Below, piece by piece: positions 41,690 to 43,850 of a stretch of DNA of 43,850 nucleotides. Position 1 is the first letter of the stretch, and each line of letters opens with the position of its first letter. A program made the translations under genes and the position numbers. The DNA comes from Phycisphaeraceae bacterium (lineage in GTDB: Bacteria; Planctomycetota; Phycisphaerae; Phycisphaerales; Phycisphaeraceae). The notes under the pieces were generated by a model, which saw only the letters and a list, made by a program, of their open reading frames with translations, was not told where the DNA came from and did not search any database. The stretch is from positions 1-43,850 of the forward strand of contig JADZCD010000029.1 in NCBI GenBank assembly GCA_020851735.1, read 5' to 3'.

Positions 41690-42289
41690 ATGCGCAAGTG
41701 GATATTGAATCTGCACCTTTACCTGGGCCTGTTGTGCAGTCCCTATCTACTGATCTACGGGCTTAGCTCGCTGAATTTCAATCATCCGCTGGCATTCACG
41801 CAGCCGAGCGATCGGATTGCCTCCACCTGGACTCGGGAGATTGAATACCCCCGTGTTGAGTCGAAATCACGCGAGAACATCGCCAAGGCCACTTACGAAC
41901 AGCTTGGTCTTTTCGGGTGGGTTCACCCCTGGTCGATCCAGCGCGATGCTGAAGGCAATCTGCATTTCACCGCTTCGCGACCCGGCAAGGAGTACGCCAT
42001 CGATGCCCGCTATCGCCAAGGCCACGCGGAAATCGCGGAAAAGCATACCGGGCTGTGGACCATTATCCGCAATCTGCACGGCCTGGGCGAGGCTGTGCCG
42101 GGCACGCGCTGGCTGAGCACGTGGAACTATTTTACCGAGGTGACTAACTGGGTGGTACTGTTCTCCGCCGCCACCGGCGTTTACCTGTGGACCTATCGCC
42201 GGCATGAGCGGGCGATAGGCTGGATCATGCTGTTAGGAGCCGGGGCCCTGTCCCTGGGCATGATGATGTATGTCACGCTGCACGGATAG
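41690..42289 (+). CDS. PepSY-type transmembrane protein 1
   Basis: The protein has 199 residues: an N-terminal helix with the motif RKWILNLHLYLGLLCSPYLL typical of PepSY-associated TM proteins, a periplasmic domain, TGLWTIIRNLHGLGEAVPGT, then two helices (WVVLFSAATGVYLWTYRR, IGWIMLLGAGALSLGMMMYV). It resembles the following gene in layout, so the two are probably ancient duplicates. Histidines (LHLYLG, RNLHG) might bind haem as in related iron-uptake membrane proteins; this is an inference. Confidence 0.75.
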   Translation: MRKWILNLHLYLGLLCSPYLLIYGLSSLNFNHPLAFTQPSDRIASTWTREIEYPRVESKSRENIAKATYEQLGLFGWVHPWSIQRDAEGNLHFTASRPGKEYAIDARYRQGHAEIAEKHTGLWTIIRNLHGLGEAVPGTRWLSTWNYFTEVTNWVVLFSAATGVYLWTYRRHERAIGWIMLLGAGALSLGMMMYVTLHG

Positions 42290-42298
42290 AGGACCACC

Positions 42299-42886
42299 AT
42301 GAAGCTGTACGACATCATGCGCAAGGTTCACCTCTATGCCGGCCTAGTGCTGCTGTCGTTTGTAGTGATGTACTTCGTGACCGGCTACGTGATGATCCGC
42401 GAATCCTTGTTTAAGGGCGCTGAGCCGGTTGAAACCACTACAACGCACGCGGTGGCCTTGAACCTGCAGCTTGATGACGCAACCCTCTCGGCCCAACTCC
42501 AAGAACAGTTTTCCATCCCCGGCAAGCGGGCGGAGTCCCGGCGGCGCGGCGACGGAACCACGCTGTTCAGCTACTTTCGTCCGGGCCGGGCCACGGAAGT
42601 GACCCTTTCCCCCGACCGCACTTTGGTCACTCTCAAGCAAACCGACCGCGATTGGCACGGCATCATGGTCGGCCTGCACCGGTTGCATGGCTACGGAGGG
42701 GGCTGGTTCTATAACGTCTGGGCGTTGATCTACGATCTGGCCAGTGCCGCCATGGTCGTTTTCGCTCTTTCAGGTATCTACATGTGGTGGAAGCTGTCCA
42801 AGCGCAAATGGGGCGGCGCGCTGGTCCTGCTGATCGGCTGGGGATACACCGCGGCCATCATCGTCTATCTGATGCTGGCGCCCTGA
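42299..42886 (+). CDS. PepSY-type transmembrane protein 2
   Basis: The protein has 195 residues: MKLYDIMRKVHLYAGLVLLS, a first helix, a periplasmic part (TTTTHAVALNLQLDDATLSA), GIMVGLHRLHGYGGGWFYNV, then two helices. The gap to the first PepSY gene is 9 bases, so it is the same operon. Function is unknown; it is a likely partner of the first. Confidence 0.75.
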   Translation: MKLYDIMRKVHLYAGLVLLSFVVMYFVTGYVMIRESLFKGAEPVETTTTHAVALNLQLDDATLSAQLQEQFSIPGKRAESRRRGDGTTLFSYFRPGRATEVTLSPDRTLVTLKQTDRDWHGIMVGLHRLHGYGGGWFYNVWALIYDLASAAMVVFALSGIYMWWKLSKRKWGGALVLLIGWGYTAAIIVYLMLAP

Positions 42887-42943
42887 TGCACCATCATTAA
42901 GCTACCGGCCGACGTTGAGCCGCTGCCGGTCAACATCCAAATG

Positions 42944-42971
42944 AAAAACCCCCGCCGAAACGGGGGTTTTT
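42944..42971. terminator. Bidirectional intrinsic terminator
   Basis: AAAAACCCCCG (42944-42954), loop CCGAAA and CGGGGGTTTTT (42961-42971) form an 11-pair stem with T-runs on both strands. It separates the plus-strand PepSY genes from the minus-strand aldolase. Confidence 0.9.
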
Positions 42972-43030
42972 GACTGGTTTGTGGCGTTGGGGTGACTGCC
43001 CCAGCCCATCCTATAGGGCGTCCACCGAGC

Positions 43031-43850
43031 TTACTTCTTGTAATAGGCCGGCATGGGCTTGCCGAGTTTTTCCCACTGTTTGACGACCGCTTCGGCCTTG
43101 CCGGCGCTGTTGAGCATGTGCAGCTTGCGCTTGACCATGTCAATGATGGCCGTCCGGCCCGGGCCCAGGTAGTTGCGCGGGTCGAATTCCTTGGGATTGG
43201 TGGCGAAGACCTCGCGGATCTTGGCCGTCAGAGCCAGGCGCAGGTCGGTATCGATGTTCACCTTGCACACGCCGTATTTACGCACCGCCATGGCGATCTG
43301 ATCTTCAGGCACGCCCTTGGCGTTGGGCATGTTCCCGCCGTACTTGTTGACCAGGTCGATGAATTCCTGCGGCACGGAGCTGGACCCGTGCATGACCAGG
43401 GGCAGGCCGGGGCAGGTCTTCATGATTTCCTCGATGCGGTCGAAGGCCAGGACCGCCTCGTGCTTGAACTTAAAGGCCCCGTGGCTGGTGCCGATGGCCA
43501 CGGCCAGGGAGTCGATGCCGGTGCGCTTAAGGAAATCGTTGGCCTGCTGGGGGTCGGTGAGGAACTTAGCCAGGTTTTTCTGGTACTCCTCGGCCGAGAG
43601 ACCCACCACGTCTTCCTCGATCCCGCCGAGCATGCCCAGTTCGGCCTCGACGACCACGTCCGAGGCGTGCGCGACCTTGACGGAATCCGCGGTGACCTTG
43701 ATGTTTTCTTCATAGGGGTGGTGGGAGCCGTCGATCATCACGCTGGTAAAGCCGTCGGCGATGCAGGTTTTCACCAGATCCACGGAGTCGCCGTGGTCCA
43801 GGTGGAGGCAGATCGGAATCGAGGGGGCTTCTTCCACGGCCGCCTGGATG
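43031..43850 (-). CDS. fba: Fructose-bisphosphate aldolase class II (partial, N-terminus outside window)
   Basis: This zinc enzyme cleaves fructose 1,6-bisphosphate to two triose phosphates. The last 273 residues are present; the frame is open to the window end and the start lies beyond it. Visible motifs are ICLHLDHGDSVDLVKTCIAD (catalytic Asp and zinc His), FTSVMIDGSHHPYEENI, EAELGMLGGIEEDVVG (zinc Glu), IGTSHGAFKF (zinc His), LVMHGSSSVP (zinc His) and VNIDTDLRLA. EAELGMLGGIEEDV and the insert after it fit type B enzymes. Confidence 0.95.
   Translation of the reverse strand, partial: IQAAVEEAPSIPICLHLDHGDSVDLVKTCIADGFTSVMIDGSHHPYEENIKVTADSVKVAHASDVVVEAELGMLGGIEEDVVGLSAEEYQKNLAKFLTDPQQANDFLKRTGIDSLAVAIGTSHGAFKFKHEAVLAFDRIEEIMKTCPGLPLVMHGSSSVPQEFIDLVNKYGGNMPNAKGVPEDQIAMAVRKYGVCKVNIDTDLRLALTAKIREVFATNPKEFDPRNYLGPGRTAIIDMVKRKLHMLNSAGKAEAVVKQWEKLGKPMPAYYKK

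Overview
The window looks like a chromosomal segment of a high-GC planctomycete, probably of the Phycisphaerae. This is an inference from gene style, not a computed phylogeny. The supporting signs are an oxidoreductase beginning MKKTIGFIDEFLDNWHANNY, an RpoA beginning MRMRWRGLELPTRVV, an N-terminal excisionase-like helix fused to membrane helices, many TIM-barrel sugar isomerases, and a spc/alpha operon lacking rpmD, adk and rpsD. No tRNA, rRNA, CRISPR array, transposase or phage gene was seen.

Layout. 1-324 is a non-coding run of hairpins. 325-3770 (minus) holds an Ala-rich lipoprotein, holA and a Gfo/Idh/MocA oxidoreductase. 3882-20020 (minus) is one long S10-spc-alpha ribosomal block. It starts at a clear promoter upstream of rpsJ and ends at a strong terminator after rplQ; an extra intrinsic terminator overlaps the rpsJ stop, and map has its own promoter. 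20119-22761 (minus) holds a DUF151 bifunctional nuclease, a xylose-isomerase-like protein and a metallophosphoesterase. 23019-24737 (plus) holds an HTH-membrane fusion and a phosphatidylserine decarboxylase. 24848-28586 (minus) is a glycerate kinase / anchored solute-binding protein / histidine phosphatase operon. Then follow tadA (+), an RND/MMPL exporter (-), a hydroxypyruvate-isomerase-like gene (+), recG (-), coaD and an MBL-fold protein (+), a GNAT protein and a P-loop kinase (-), an M20 peptidase, ilvD and two PepSY-type membrane proteins (+), and finally a class II fructose-bisphosphate aldolase cut by the window end (-).

The most unusual content is repetitive. (1) A 12-base micro-repeat with core CCCCCGGAAG occurs in clusters between genes and, in frame, inside glycerate kinase, RecG and the RND exporter, where it reads as PGSA or LPGA units. 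(2) A 22-base palindrome (9-base arm, 4-base loop, 9-base arm) occurs at least four times, once inside the glycerate kinase coding region. Together they suggest small elements that spread through both intergenic and coding DNA, comparable in principle to the Rickettsia palindromic elements.

Other points of interest are an orphan intrinsic terminator upstream of recG that implies an unannotated minus-strand RNA or recG attenuator, several genes whose -10 box lies only 7-8 bases before the ATG (likely leaderless mRNAs), an MBL-fold protein lacking most zinc ligands, and a xylose-isomerase homologue with a histidine where a metal-binding aspartate is expected. Much of the rest is core metabolism and translation. 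I did not find a convincing new multi-gene defence or biosynthetic system.
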